Below, in pieces: positions 1-11,000 of a stretch of DNA of 34,578 bases (position 1 is the first letter of the stretch; every line of letters starts with the position of its first letter). The stretch covers positions 1 to 34,578 of the forward strand of contig WSUB01000288.1 of NCBI GenBank assembly GCA_019633425.1, written 5' to 3'. The notes below the pieces were generated by a model. That model was not told where the DNA came from. It was given only the letters and a program-made list of their open reading frames with translations, and searched no databases. The translations under genes were made by a program, and so were the position numbers. Source of the stretch: Tulasnella sp. 424 (lineage: Eukaryota > Basidiomycota > Agaricomycetes > Cantharellales > Tulasnellaceae).

Positions 1-149
1 AGAAATGATCCAAATGCACTTTGTCATTTAGACGCGTAGAATGTGGGAATGGCCAGGTGTTTTGAAATCAGCTGTAAGCCACCCTCTTCCTTCGCGTCAG
101 AGCCAAACAAGGCTGCACATCGCCTAACCAGACTGCCCAACAAGCGCTC

Positions 150-1500
150 ATCGAACTCTACATACCCAGTTGACCGCCGAATTTGCCAGAAAATGCGATG
201 TAAGCACTTTCGTCCTTAGTTTGTTGGCCGGTCACCGGAACATTCCTTCTTGTGATTGCTCATTTTGGGGTAAAGCGACCAATTCCCTTTCCCTCATGTT
301 AGGATCCGACCATTCACGACTTATAAAGACGGAAGACAACCAAGTTCGGATGGACTCTTCTGGCGGTTCTGCTTCCCTCCTCCCTTCAAACCAGCGTTGG
401 TGCTTCTCAACCCCCTCCATCCCCCTCTCTCAACGGTTCTCGACCTTGACGCCCGAGCTACCAGTGGAGGTAGCTCATGTCCATTCTTTAAGCCCTATCA
501 ACATCGCGGCGCCGCATGGGACCTTTGGAAGCCCTCGTCGGGGGAGGAGAAGCTCAGCGTTCAGGAGTTATTGTACGGTTGAAAGGAGCTGAGTCTCAGT
601 CCGCTTATCAAAGCTGGCCTGAGGTGAGCTTTCCTTCTCTCCATATCTTTCATTGGGACCTTCGTATTAATGTCTGTCCTCGATCGCATAGTGGTCAGCT
701 CCATCCCACACATCGAGCTCATCACGCCTAACAAAACCGAAGCTCTACACTACCTCGACTCCTCGATCGACCACAAACCAGCGCTCCTCTAAATCCTCAT
801 CACCAAAGCGATACGCCGGGCCGTCCGTTTCAATAGTGGCTACGCCGTCACACACATGACGAAGCTCCAAACCGGTCCCCTAATACCCATTTCGTCCGAA
901 ACGAAAGCCGTCCCGTTTTTCTATACCTATCAAAACTGTATTGCTTCGAGGGTAGAAGAGGAGGGGGTTTTTTCCGTTCGATTCGAAGTCGACATGTGGC
1001 ATCGAGAGCGGGGCTTTGGACCGTGAGTTCGCGAGCACCACCTGCGCGTCGAGCGCGTTTGGCTGAAGGGTGCGTGCCCATCACCATTTGTTTCAGTCTT
1101 GATCGTTCCTTTTACGACGGCGATTCAGGGGATGACGAACGACCTCCTTGGCGGGTTGTATGCTGGCTCAGAGGACAAAGTCACGTATTCTTGGGAGGGC
1201 CGGCGTGCCCGTTTCTCCCGGCTTCCATTCCACTTGCAATCGTATGACGACAATGACCAAGGCCCCAACTCGTTTGATGGATACTGGAGACGCTGCTGGT
1301 TATTCTTGCTGGGTACTGGATTCAGAGCGCAGTATATATCTCCAAGGTGGGTTCGTTCGGTGTTCATCGATGTTCCACACGTATACTCAAGGCGAACTGA
1401 GCTGGGTTCTTCGCCTACGTCGATTAGCGGCTCCGACGCCTCCAAGTAGTATGGCGGGGAACTCGGGCCGGGTCGTTTTTCCCCTTCGTCGTCCGTAGGA
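150..1500 (+). pseudogene. Copper amine oxidase N-terminal fragment, decayed (copy A)
   Basis: Pieces of a copper-containing primary amine oxidase (oxidative deamination of primary amines) can be read in order but in shifting frames. A segment near 490-590 ends at QELLYG and then a TGA. IELITPNKTEALHYLD lies near 716-765. A segment near 807-1020 contains TKLQTGPLIPISSETKAVP, matching the N2/N3 region (family pattern VGPLP-S-T). After a likely intron (GTGAGT at about 1021 to TTTCAG at about 1095), SFDGYWRRCW with a QYISP-type continuation matches the family segment SFDGSWRR...YLQP. The catalytic domain (topaquinone tyrosine, copper histidines) is absent, so at most the first third or so of a 650-800 residue enzyme remains. 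In-frame stops and frame changes make it non-functional. The block is duplicated at 6769-7850. The family call rests on remembered motif order; the exact 5' start is unknown. Confidence 0.6.
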
Positions 1501-1998
1501 GGTCATTCCCATGCCAACTGACATATCAATGAAGTCTGTTTACCCTCCCAACCAAAACTGCAACAGACGAATGTTATGTAACCACCAAGCATTTCAAATT
1601 CTCGGCGACTTCCACAACGCTTGCTACAACGGAAGTATCGAGAAGGGGGAGACGGTTAATATGGGTGACGACAGGTGAATTACAGGAGCCAGTGGATGAG
1701 GGGATGTCTCTTTGTTGAATTCTTCACTACACAATGCTGAATATTTGTTCCCTCTCGTTTGCAATAGCCAGACACGGATCCGGATCATTTAGTTAGACTG
1801 GAAGAGCTCCGAAGGTCTTGAACAAATTGAGGGGTTTCATTACGTAAGCATGCTTCGCATCTCTTGTTTCCTCCTGCGGTATACGGAATGCCGCCCATAC
1901 CTTTCCTCTCATAAATCAGAGCCACAAGCTCGAACTGTACCGTCTCACTCCCCCCTAATCCTCTTCTAACCGTCCTTCTAACTGTAGTCGATCTTACT
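1501..1998 (+). promoter_or_regulatory. 5' flank of kinase-TPR copy 1, with TTACGTAA site
   Basis: No convincing gene lies between the amine oxidase relic and the copy 1 start codon. From about 1785 to 1998 the sequence is closely similar to 7858-8075, upstream of copy 2, so it probably carries the promoter. The perfect palindrome TTACGTAA (1840-1847) is kept in both flanks about 150 bp before the ATG; this is the form of a bZIP (C/EBP/ATF-type) binding site. No clear TATA box is claimed. Regulation by a bZIP factor is inference. Confidence 0.4.
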
Positions 1999-4900
1999 AT
2001 GACGAACGACCAAGCATCCCAGCTGCAGAACCTGTGTAAGGCTGTAAGTCTCTCGCAGACCGGAATACAGAAATAGGCGCTGAAGTGAGACTCTGAAGCG
2101 AGAGATTCTTGATGGAATGTCCGAGCACCGAATTGACCCAAGCACGATCAAAATAACCGAAACCGAACCGCGCGCAAAAGGCGGGCAAGGCACCATTACT
2201 CTTGGAACCAAGCTTCTTCCAGAAGAGGTTGAAAGTTCGATCCCTGAACAGCGCTTAGAAACCTTGCTTGAGACGAAACTGGCAATTAAGAAGCTCGAAT
2301 GGAATCGCCACGATGCCGAGGCGTCAGCGAAGTTTTTCAAGGTATCATTTTCTTCATGCGTCGCCTGCGATGTTCTTCTCATTGCGCCTTGGCAGTCCTT
2401 CGTCAACGAGCTCGGTATAATGGCCAGCATTTCTCACCCAAACATTGTCAAGTTCATCGGGTTTGTAGAGGACGTGCAGAAGGGCGACGCTTGGATTGTC
2501 ATACCCTGGGAAGAGAACGGAAACATTCGAGAGTTTTTGCAGTCAGGGGAATGGGAACTCCCCGAGCGCGTCTCATTGGTGAGCAAGTTTAATGCGGGCT
2601 ATATCTGAATTGTCTGAACGGATCGTCGATTCAGGTTCAAGACGTAATCAACGGAGTGGAGTACTTGCACACCAGACAACCTCCAATCTGCCACGGCGAC
2701 CTGAAATCGGTGAGTCCCTCAAGCTACCGTTCGAGCTCCTGTGCGGAAGCTGACACGCGTTTTAGCTAAATATTCTCGTCAACTCCTCCTGTCGTGCAGT
2801 CATCACGGATTTTGGGTCGGCACGGACCAAACAAAACGTCGATGGATCGACAAGAAACAGTCCACCGGAGCTGTCTCAGCAAGCGGTTATCGACAACGTG
2901 GCTCAAGACCATACATCTCCCAAAATCGCATTTAGCCCTTCCACGTTGGAGCTCACTTTAACGGGTCCTGCATTCTCCCTTCGATGGACAGCCCCTGAAG
3001 TGCTAAACAACGGGGTACAAGATTTACCTAGCGATATGTGGGCCGTCGGCTGGATCTGCTGGGAGGTGAGTGCGAAATTGACTCGAGAGTTTTCACCGCC
3101 CTTTTTGCTTACGTTACTGGCACGCTTTAGATCTTCACGGGTAGAATACCCTTCGAGGGACTCAATTTCCACGGAGCCATTATATCGCATGTTATGAAAG
3201 GAAAATTGCCAGCGATTCGGGAGGAGACTGAATTGACCCATATTCTTACGTTGTGCGGCCTAATGTCGGACTGTTGGATCTCAAATCCGGTCGAGAGGAC
3301 AGATGCCTCGAATTTTCGACGGAAGATTCGCTGGATGGTGAGTGATTTAACGGAGAACTTTCTCGTCAATTATTGAGCCAGCTGCGTATTAGCCATCCAC
3401 GATACCTTCGGACGAGACCTCTGACGGTGCAAAGTTCCGGTCCGTCACACTGTTACGGGACCTAGGCACAATGTACCGTTTTCAGCACAACACCACGCTG
3501 GCCGAGTCCCATTATCTATCTGCCATCGACCTTGCGACTCGAACGGAAGACGCCTGGGGCAAGGCAAACGGGTTACTCGGTCTAGGAATGACTTACCATA
3601 TGGAGTCGAAGCATGAAGCGGCGGAGGGGGCGTTCAGAGAAGCGCTCGAGATTCACTCTCGCATCGGCCATGCGCTTGGTGCGGCGAATACACTGAACAG
3701 TCTGGGAGGCCTTTATTATGATCAGAAGAGGTACCTAGAAGCGGAGACGGTGTTGAGGGAAGGCCTCGAGATTCACTCTCGCATTGGCAATGAACTTGGC
3801 GCCGCTAATTCATTACATTCCTTGGGCGACGTTCATCGCGGTCAGTCAAAGATACACGAGGCGGAGAACGCTTTTGCGGAGGCCTACAAGATTCACTCTC
3901 GCATCGGGACCGACCTTGGGGCCGCAAACGCGTTGGATAGTCTGGCAAGTACCTATCGCGCTCAGTCGAGATACCAAGAGGCGGAGAAAACTCTTCAACA
4001 GGCGCTCGTAATCCACTCTCGGATCGGGTATGACGTTGGTGCCGCACAAGCGTTTGCCAACCTGGGGAAAACCTATTGCGCTCAATGGATGTATCGGGAG
4101 GCGGAGAGGGCTTTCACAGAGGCACACCGGGTTCACTCCCGTATGCGCAACGACAACGCAACCGCAGACGCGTTGATCGGCCTGGGCAATGCATATCACC
4201 ATCAGTCGAGGAATTCGGAGGCGATCAAGGCTTTCATGGAGGCCCACGAGATCTTCTCTCGCATCGGAAACGACCGTATCGCCGCAAACGCATTAAACGG
4301 TCTTGGACAAGCCTATCGCGTTGAATCAAGGTATCAAGAGGCAGAGACGGCTTTCCTAGGGGCTTACAGCATCCACTCCCGCGTCATGGATGACCGTGGT
4401 GCCGCCAATGCGCTGCATGGCCTAGGAAATACCTATCACGCTCAGTCACGGCATCAAGAAGCAGAGAAGGCGTTCAACGATGCTCACGACATCTACTCTC
4501 GCATCGGAGATCCCTTTGGTACCGGGAACGTAATGCGCAGCCTCACGAAGCTTTATGGCGACCAGTCCAGATACGACGATGCGGTGGTAGCTTACCGCAG
4601 AGCACTTGCTTCCTATGATGACGTTGACGATGTCAGCAGCAAAGCCAGATCCCTACTATGCCTCGCGAAAGACCATCACCCTCACTACCGATATCCCGAA
4701 GCCGAGGAGGCCGCCAACAAAGCACTTGCCATTGGCATAAGCATCGAAAACAAAGAGTGTCAAGCGGATACTTGGTTGCTTTTGTCACGGATCTTCTCGG
4801 CTCAATCAAGGAAGGACGAAGAAAAAGAGGCGCTAGTTCAAGCTGAAGCTGCGCTTACCGGTCTTAACCGCGGGACAGCTCACGCGGAGACCTTGGATCG

Positions 4901-5294
4901 GCTCGGTCACATCTATCTTCGACAGGGCATGTATGACGAAGCAGAGGAGTGTTACCGCCTTGCCCAAGCCATATGGTCAAGCATGGAAAGATTTGGTGGT
5001 GAAGGTAGAGATTTGTACTGTCTTGGAGGGTTGTACCTTTTCCAGGATCGATTTGGTGAAGCTGAGGAGTGCTTCGCCCTAGCGCGTATCGCGTATGCAA
5101 TGGATGCCGACGAGGTGTCTGAAGCACTTGCTTTGGATTCGCTAGTGGGAGTATATGCCTCGCAGAACAAACTCGACAGTGCAAAGGCGGCTTGTGCGGA
5201 GGCTCGCGAGATGTACGCGCAAATGGGCCGGCCGATGAGCCAGATGTGCGCGGGGAATTGGGCATTCCTCCAGACTTTGGAGCAGCTCACCTGA
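1999..5294 (+). CDS. Protein kinase-TPR fusion protein, copy 1 (seven exons, 984 aa)
   Basis: Exons are 1999-2043, 2099-2341, 2396-2578, 2635-2709, 2766-3065, 3131-3337 and 3393-5294. All introns are GT-AG, phase 0 and 54-65 nt, and the exons join without a stop. Residues about 37-351 are a TKL-like kinase: glycine loop GGQG (43-46), LAIKK with Lys79, catalytic loop HGDLKSLN with Asp179 (HGD instead of HRD) and Asn184, DFG with Asp197, WTAPE ending at Glu260, then SDMWAVGWICWE. All catalytic residues are present, so activity is expected. Residues about 352-984 are some 15 tetratricopeptide repeats of 40 residues with consensus IHSRIGNDLGAANAL-LG-YRAQSRYQEAE. No signal peptide or membrane segment was seen; probably cytosolic. 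The ATG is supported by the same short first exon in all four paralogs. Substrate and ligand are unknown; a sensor-kinase role is inferred. Confidence 0.9.
3651..4610 (+). repeat. Central TPR array of copy 1: eight 120-bp units
   Basis: Eight tandem units start at 3651, 3771, 3891, 4011, 4131, 4251, 4371 and 4491 with no indel between them. Each begins with a variant of ATTCACTCTCGCAT (IHSRI) and encodes one 40-residue TPR with an LG-YR-QSR-EAE core. Further, more diverged TPRs flank the array on both sides within the same exon. Confidence 0.9.
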
Positions 5295-6768
5295 TCTCCT
5301 TTGGTGGTCTTCTTCGGCCGCAGCTGCCCGCCGACTTGTGATAAGGTGAGTCTTCATTGCAGAATATGCTGGAGCCTTCCTTGCGCGTCTGACGGCAATA
5401 TTTTTCAGGCGATCCTTTCAGTTCTTCGTCCCCTCTATAGTATATCTTCGCCGCTTCGTATATCTTTAGGTGACATCTCGTCCCATTATAGTTCTCCGAA
5501 CACCCCGTTTGTATGTTGCCACCTATATCGTACACCCACCAGATCTGTGATTTCTGTGCGGCCGAGCGTGTGTGACTATCACCGAGCGTGACAGACGCCG
5601 TGACGTCGCCTCAAATTCAAGGTCTCACCCTGTTTTTCCACATGTAGCTGATCGCTATCAGTCGTCAGTATGAGATCAGTCTATACGTATGTGATGCCCT
5701 TTTGCACCTCTTCCTTTGGATAGGGTTCACCCCTTGTGAAGCGTGACAGGGCGGGAATGCCCCGTATACCCGGCTCACAGGCAGCTACCAAAGTTCAGGG
5801 AAAAGGGATCATCGTTCGAATGCAGTCGAGAGCGGAGGTCGAGTGTCAGAGTTGACTTTGTACAATATGCCCAGGTCCACTGTCAGCCGAGTGAAGGACC
5901 CTGAGGGTGGTCCAACGGATGTAATGGACATAAAACTTTTTTACTTCTCGTCACACCATCCCAACTTCCTCATCCAGGTGACATAAAGTATCCCCACCTT
6001 TCTCAGGCCCTCCTTCCGATTTCAATCATGTGATTTTCTGACGTGTTTGCCAAGAGCAAAGTGCAGTTTATTTTGGGAGGGATGGCTTCCACGATCAACG
6101 AAACTTTCACGAACGTCAAAGGCAACGTCCCGGGTGCGCGTGATGCCATGCATGAGGTGTTCGTTATTTGCTTGTTTCATTCACCTTACTAACGTAGTGT
6201 TCCCTATGTGCTGCTTCAGCCTGAACACGTCAACATCTATGACTAGTGAAATGGTTCCTGGGTTCCATTCCGCACCGGTCTTTCATCAATCTCAGTTCCA
6301 CTCGTCAACAACCGCTCACCATATCGTAGCGTTCCAGGCTTCCTTGATGGGTGTAAGTAGAAGACTGTCATTTAGAGCTGTTCGAGTAGAGGACGTATCG
6401 CACAACCCACCTCGGAACTTCCTTCTCATTCTAACAGGCCCTCTTCAATCCCAACGCTTTGCGGAATTTCCCTCTTAACGGTCCTCGTAGCCGCCTCGTC
6501 AATCGTCCTCGCCACTCAAGGCCGTACAAACTAGAAGTTGGCTGAACAGCGAGAGATCTTCCCATCGTCGACAAGTGTGCCGCAAAACGCACCCCAGGGA
6601 GCTGCTCACCGTCCTCCGCCTCCAGGCGCGACCTCCACTGTATCCGAAAGCGCATCTAATAGATTTCAGCCACCGAGATATCTGTAGAGAATCTGCCAAG
6701 ACAAGGAGGAAGCCAGTAGGAAAACTTGCACGCCTTAGTGCTTCCCTGTTCGGAAGCGCTCGGTCGGA
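5295..6768. other. 3' flank of copy 1; duplicated spacer with no clear gene
   Basis: The first 750 bp or so (5295 to about 6045) align with the 3' flank of the truncated copy 3 (13685 to about 14235), including a block near GTGACAGGGCGGGAATGCCC. Weaker similarity to the flanks of copies 2, 4 and 5 is also visible. At 6047-6478 an open frame with a possible internal intron (GTGTTC near 6158 to TAACGTAG near 6197) has no family I recognise. The short proline-rich stretch near 6540-6690 is also unassigned. No functional gene is claimed here. Confidence 0.4.
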
Positions 6769-7850
6769 CTTGAAATCGCGTTAGGCCACCCTCTTCCTTC
6801 GAGTCAGAACCAAACAAGGCTGCCTATCGCCTAACCTGACTGCCTGAAGAGCGTTCATTAAACTCTACATGGCCAGTTCATCACCAAATTCAAACGCGAT
6901 GTAAGCACTTTCGTTCTTAGTTTGTTGTCCCGTCACCGGAACATTCCTTCCCGTGACTACTTGCTTTGGGGTAAACCGACTAATTCCCTTTCCCTCCTGT
7001 TAGGATCCGACCATTCTCGAGTTATAATAACGGAAAACAACCAAGTTCGGATGGACTCTTCCGGCGGTTCTGCTTCGCTCCTCCCTACCAACCAGCGATG
7101 GTGCTTCTCACCCCCCTCCATCTCCCTCTCTCAACGGTTCTCGACCTTGACGCCCGAGCTACTAGTGGAGGTAGCTCATGTTCATCCTATAAGCCCTATC
7201 AATATCGAGGCGCCGCCGAGAACCTTTGGAAGTCCTTTTCGAAGGAGAAGAAGCTCGGCGTTCAGGAGTTATTGTACGATCGAAAGGAGTTGGATCTGAC
7301 TCGATTCACTAAAGCTTGCCTGAGGTACGTTTTGCTTCTTTCCATGTCGTCCATTCGGACCTTTGTATTGATGTCTGTTCTCGATCGCGTAGTGTCAACT
7401 CCATCCCGCCCAATGAGCTCATTACGCCTAACAAAACCTATAGCTATGCTCTACCCTATCTCGACTCTTCGACCACGAACAAACGCGCTTCTGAACCCTC
7501 ACCACTAAAGCGATACACCAGGCGGTCCTTTTTAGCGGTAGCTACTCCGTCCCGCACGTTACAGAGCTCCAGGTTGGGCCCCTAGTACCTGTCTCGTCCG
7601 AAACGAGGGCCGTCCCATTTTGGTATACCTATCAAAACAGTATGGCTCCGGGGGTAGAAGAGGGGGATGTTTTTTTCGTTTCGTTCGAAGACGACATATG
7701 GCATCAAAAGCGCGGCTTTGGAGGGTGAGTTCGTGAGTTCCACCTGGGCCCGTCGGGTGTCGGGTGCGTTTGGCTGAACGATGCGCGCTCATGACCATTT
7801 GTTTCAGTCTTGATCGTCCCTTTTACGACAATTGTTCGCCATGAAGATAG
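6769..7850 (+). pseudogene. Copper amine oxidase N-terminal fragment, decayed (copy B)
   Basis: This is a duplicate of the relic at 150-1120 and is somewhat less broken in the middle. NLWKSFSKEKKLGVQ and LLYDRKELDLTRF are in one frame near 7218-7310. A likely intron follows (GTACGT at 7325 to CGTAG near 7392), then NELITPNKTYSYALPYLD. After a frame change comes a long open stretch from about 7505 to 7730 with VTELQVGPLVPVSSET and VPFWYTYQNSMAPG. The matches to amine oxidase N2/N3 are clearer here than in copy A. After the next intron only a few codons remain (LDRSFYDN-type text) before a stop, and the sequence joins the promoter region of kinase-TPR copy 2. The part matching 1128-1785 of the first block is missing. 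It is not a functional enzyme. Confidence 0.6.
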
Positions 7851-8075
7851 ACACCGATCATCAGTTAGATTGGAAGGGCTCTGAAGGCGGAGACCAAATT
7901 GAGGGGTTTCCTTACGTAAGCATACTCCGCACCGCATCCCCTTTGGCCTGTACACATGCGGGCCATATTTTCTCCCACCAAGAGTCAGAACCACAAGCTT
8001 GAACTGTAACATTCCACTCCCCTTTCATCCCCGTCCCTCCAACCGTCCCTCTAACCGTAGTCGATCTGACTGAGT
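7851..8075 (+). promoter_or_regulatory. 5' flank of kinase-TPR copy 2, with TTACGTAA site
   Basis: This segment aligns with 1785-1998 upstream of copy 1. The shared text GAGGGGTTTC is followed by TTACGTAA at 7912-7919, 157 bp before the ATG at 8076. Conservation of the palindrome and its spacing in a duplicated non-coding region suggests a regulatory site, but simple recent duplication would also explain it. Confidence 0.4.
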
Positions 8076-11000
8076 ATGACAAACGACCAAGCACCCCAGC
8101 TCCAGGACCCTCAAGACCTCAGCAAAGCTGTAAGTCTCTCTCAGATGTGAATACAGAAATAGACGCTGAAGTGAGACTCTGAAGCGAGAGATTCTCGATG
8201 GAATGTTCGAGCACCGAATTGACCCAAGCACGATCAAAATAACCGAAACCGAACCGCGCGCAAAAGGCGGGCAAGGCACCATTACTCTTGGAACAAAGCT
8301 TCTTCCTGAAGAGATCCCAAGTTCGATCCCTGACCAGCACCTAGAAACCTTCCTTGAGAGGAAGCTGGCAGTAAAGAAGCTTGAATGGAATCGCCACGAT
8401 GCCGAAGCGTCAGCGAAGTTTTTCAAGGTATCGTTATCTTCATGCGTCGCTTGTGGTGTTCTTCTGATTGCTTCCTGTCAGTCCTTCGTAAATGAGCTCG
8501 GTATAATGGCAAGCATCTCTCACCCAAACATTGTCAAGTTCATCGGCTTTGTGGAGGACGTGGAGAAGGGTGACGCTTGGATTGTTATCCCCTGGGAAGA
8601 GAACGGAAACATTCGAGAGTTTTTGCAGTCAGGGGAATGGGAAATCCCCGAGCGCGTCTCACTGGTGAGAGGTTTGATGCGTGCTATATCTGAATTATCT
8701 GAACCGATCGGGGATTTAGGTTCAAGACGTAATCAACGGAGTGGAGTACTTGCACGCGAGACAACCTCCAATTACTCACGGCGACCTGAAATCCGTGAGT
8801 CTCTCAAGCTACCGTTCGAGCTCCTGTGCGGAAGCTGACACGCGTTTTAGCTAAATATTCTCGTCAACTCCTCCTGTCGTGCAGTCATCACGGACTTTGG
8901 GTCGGCGCGGACCAAACAAAACGTCGATGCACCGACAAGCAACAGTACGCCGGAGCCGCCTCAGCAAGCGGCCATCGACGACGTGGCTCAAGACCATACA
9001 TCTCCCAAAATCGCATTTAACCCTTCCACATTGGAGCTGACTTTGACGGGTCCTGCGTTCTCCCTTCGATGGACAGCCCCTGAAGTTTTGAACAACGGTG
9101 TGCAAGATTTACCAAGTGATATGTGGGCCATCGGTTGGATCTGCTGGGAGGTAAGTACTATATTGACTCGAGGATTTTCACCGCACTTTGCTTACTGTAC
9201 TTGTACCCTTTAGATCTTCACTGGTAGAATACCCTTTGAGGGACTCAATTTCCAAGGAGCCATTATATCGCACGTTATGAAAGGCAAATTGCCGGCGATT
9301 CGAGACCAGGCTGAATTGACCCATATTCTCACACTTTGCGGCCTAATGTCGGACTGTTGGATATCAAATCCAGTCGAGAGGACAGATGCTTCGACTTTTC
9401 GACGAAAGATTCGCTGGATGGTGAGTGATTTAATGGAGAACTGCCTGGTCAACCACTGAACCAGCTACGTGTTAGCCTTCCACGAGACCTTCGGACCATA
9501 CCTCCAACGGTGGGAAGGTCCGGTCCGTCGCACTGTTACAGGAACTCGGCACAATGTACCGTCTTCAGCACAACACTGCGATGGCCGAGTCCCATTACCT
9601 GTCTGCCATGGACCTTGCGACTCGAACGCAAGACACCTGGGGCAGGGCAAATGCGCTACTCTCTCTGGGACTGACTTACCATATCGAGTCGAAGTATGAC
9701 GAGGGGGAGAAGGCGTTCAGAGAAGCGCTCGAGATTCACTCTCGCATTGGCAATGAACTCGGTGCGGCGAATACACTGAACAGTCTGGGAGCCCTTTATG
9801 ATACTCAGTTGAGGCATCAGGAGGCGGAGATGGTATTGATGGGAGGGCTCGACATTCACTCTCGCATTGGCAATGAACTTGGCGCCGCTAATTCATTAAA
9901 TGCCTTGGGCGATGCTTATCGCGGTCAGTCAAAGACTCGCGAGGCAGAGAACGCCTTTGCGGAGGCCTACCGGATTCACTCTCGCATCGGGAACGACCTT
10001 GGGGCCGCAAACGCGTTGGATGGTCTGGCAAGTACCTATCGCGCCCAGTCGAGGTATCAGGAAGCGGAGAAAACACTTCAACAGGCGCGCGGAATCCACT
10101 CTCGCACCGGGTATGATGTTGGTGTCGCACGCGTGCTGGCTGGCCTTGGGGATACCTACACTGCTCAGTTGATGTATCCAGAGGCGGAGAGGACTTTCGT
10201 GGAGGAGCACCGGATTCACTCTCGTATGGGAGACGACAGGGCAACCGCACAAGCGTTGGTCAGCCTGGGGAATACCTATCGCCATCAGCTGAGGATTTCG
10301 GAGGCGATCAAGGCATTCACGGAGGCGCACCGGATCTACTCTCACATCGGAAACGACCGTCTCGCCGCAAACGCGTTGGACGATCTGGGAAACTCTTATC
10401 GCGATGAGGGAAGGTATCAAGAGGCCGAGACGGCTTTTCTAGAGGCCCACAGCATCCACTCCCGCATCATGGATGACTCCGGTGTCGCCAATGCGCTGCT
10501 TGGCCTAGGGAATACTTATCGAGCTCAATCAAGGCATCAAGAAGCGGAGAAGGCTCTTAACGACGCTCAGGAGATCTACTCTCGTGATGGAGATCCCCTT
10601 GGTACCGGGAACGTATTGCGCAGCCTCGCGGCGCTTTATAGCGATCAGCACAGACACAACGATTCGGCGGTGGCTTACCGCGAAGCGCTTGCTTCTTATG
10701 ATGGCGTTAGCGATCCCGGCAGCAAAGCTATCTCCCTCCTAGGCCTCGCTAAAGACCGTCACGCTCATTGTCGTTACCCTGAAGCCGAGGAGGCCGCTAA
10801 AGAAGCCCTTGCCATTAGCATCAGTATCGAAAACAAAGAATGTCAAGCGGATACTTGGTTGCTTTTGTCACGGATCTTCTTGGCTCAATCAAGGAAGGAC
10901 GAAGAAAAAGAGGCGCTAGTTCAAGCTGAAGCTGCGCTTACCAATCTCAACCACGGGCCAGCTCACGCGGAGACCTTGGATCGGCTCGGCTATATCCATC

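Noticed and set aside
2117..2119. Internal ATG (MSEHRIDP) as the start of kinase-TPR copy 1
   Set aside because: An upstream ATG exon joined by a 55-nt intron is conserved in all four genes, and copy 4 has no ATG at the internal position (it reads GIGDRRIDP).
3651..4610. CRISPR-like or satellite array suggested by regular 120-bp repeats
   Set aside because: The repeats are coding, in frame, and encode 40-residue TPRs with no unique spacers.
4864..5290. Long minus-strand open frames opposite the TPR exons (also at 3846-4247, 9929-10420, 13254-13833, 25036-25440)
   Set aside because: They mirror the codon bias of the plus-strand TPR repeats, recur at the same place in each paralog and lack any family motif; they are shadows.
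5355..5408. Extra 3' introns after the stop codon of copy 1 (GTGAGT followed by TTGCAG and TTTCAG)
   Set aside because: The donor-acceptor distances (17 nt to the first) are too short or lead to no conserved coding sequence; the stop is shared with copy 3.
6431..6784. Several short frames on both strands between copy 1 and the second amine oxidase relic
   Set aside because: No recognisable domain, no splice-supported extension, and no counterpart in the other duplicated blocks.
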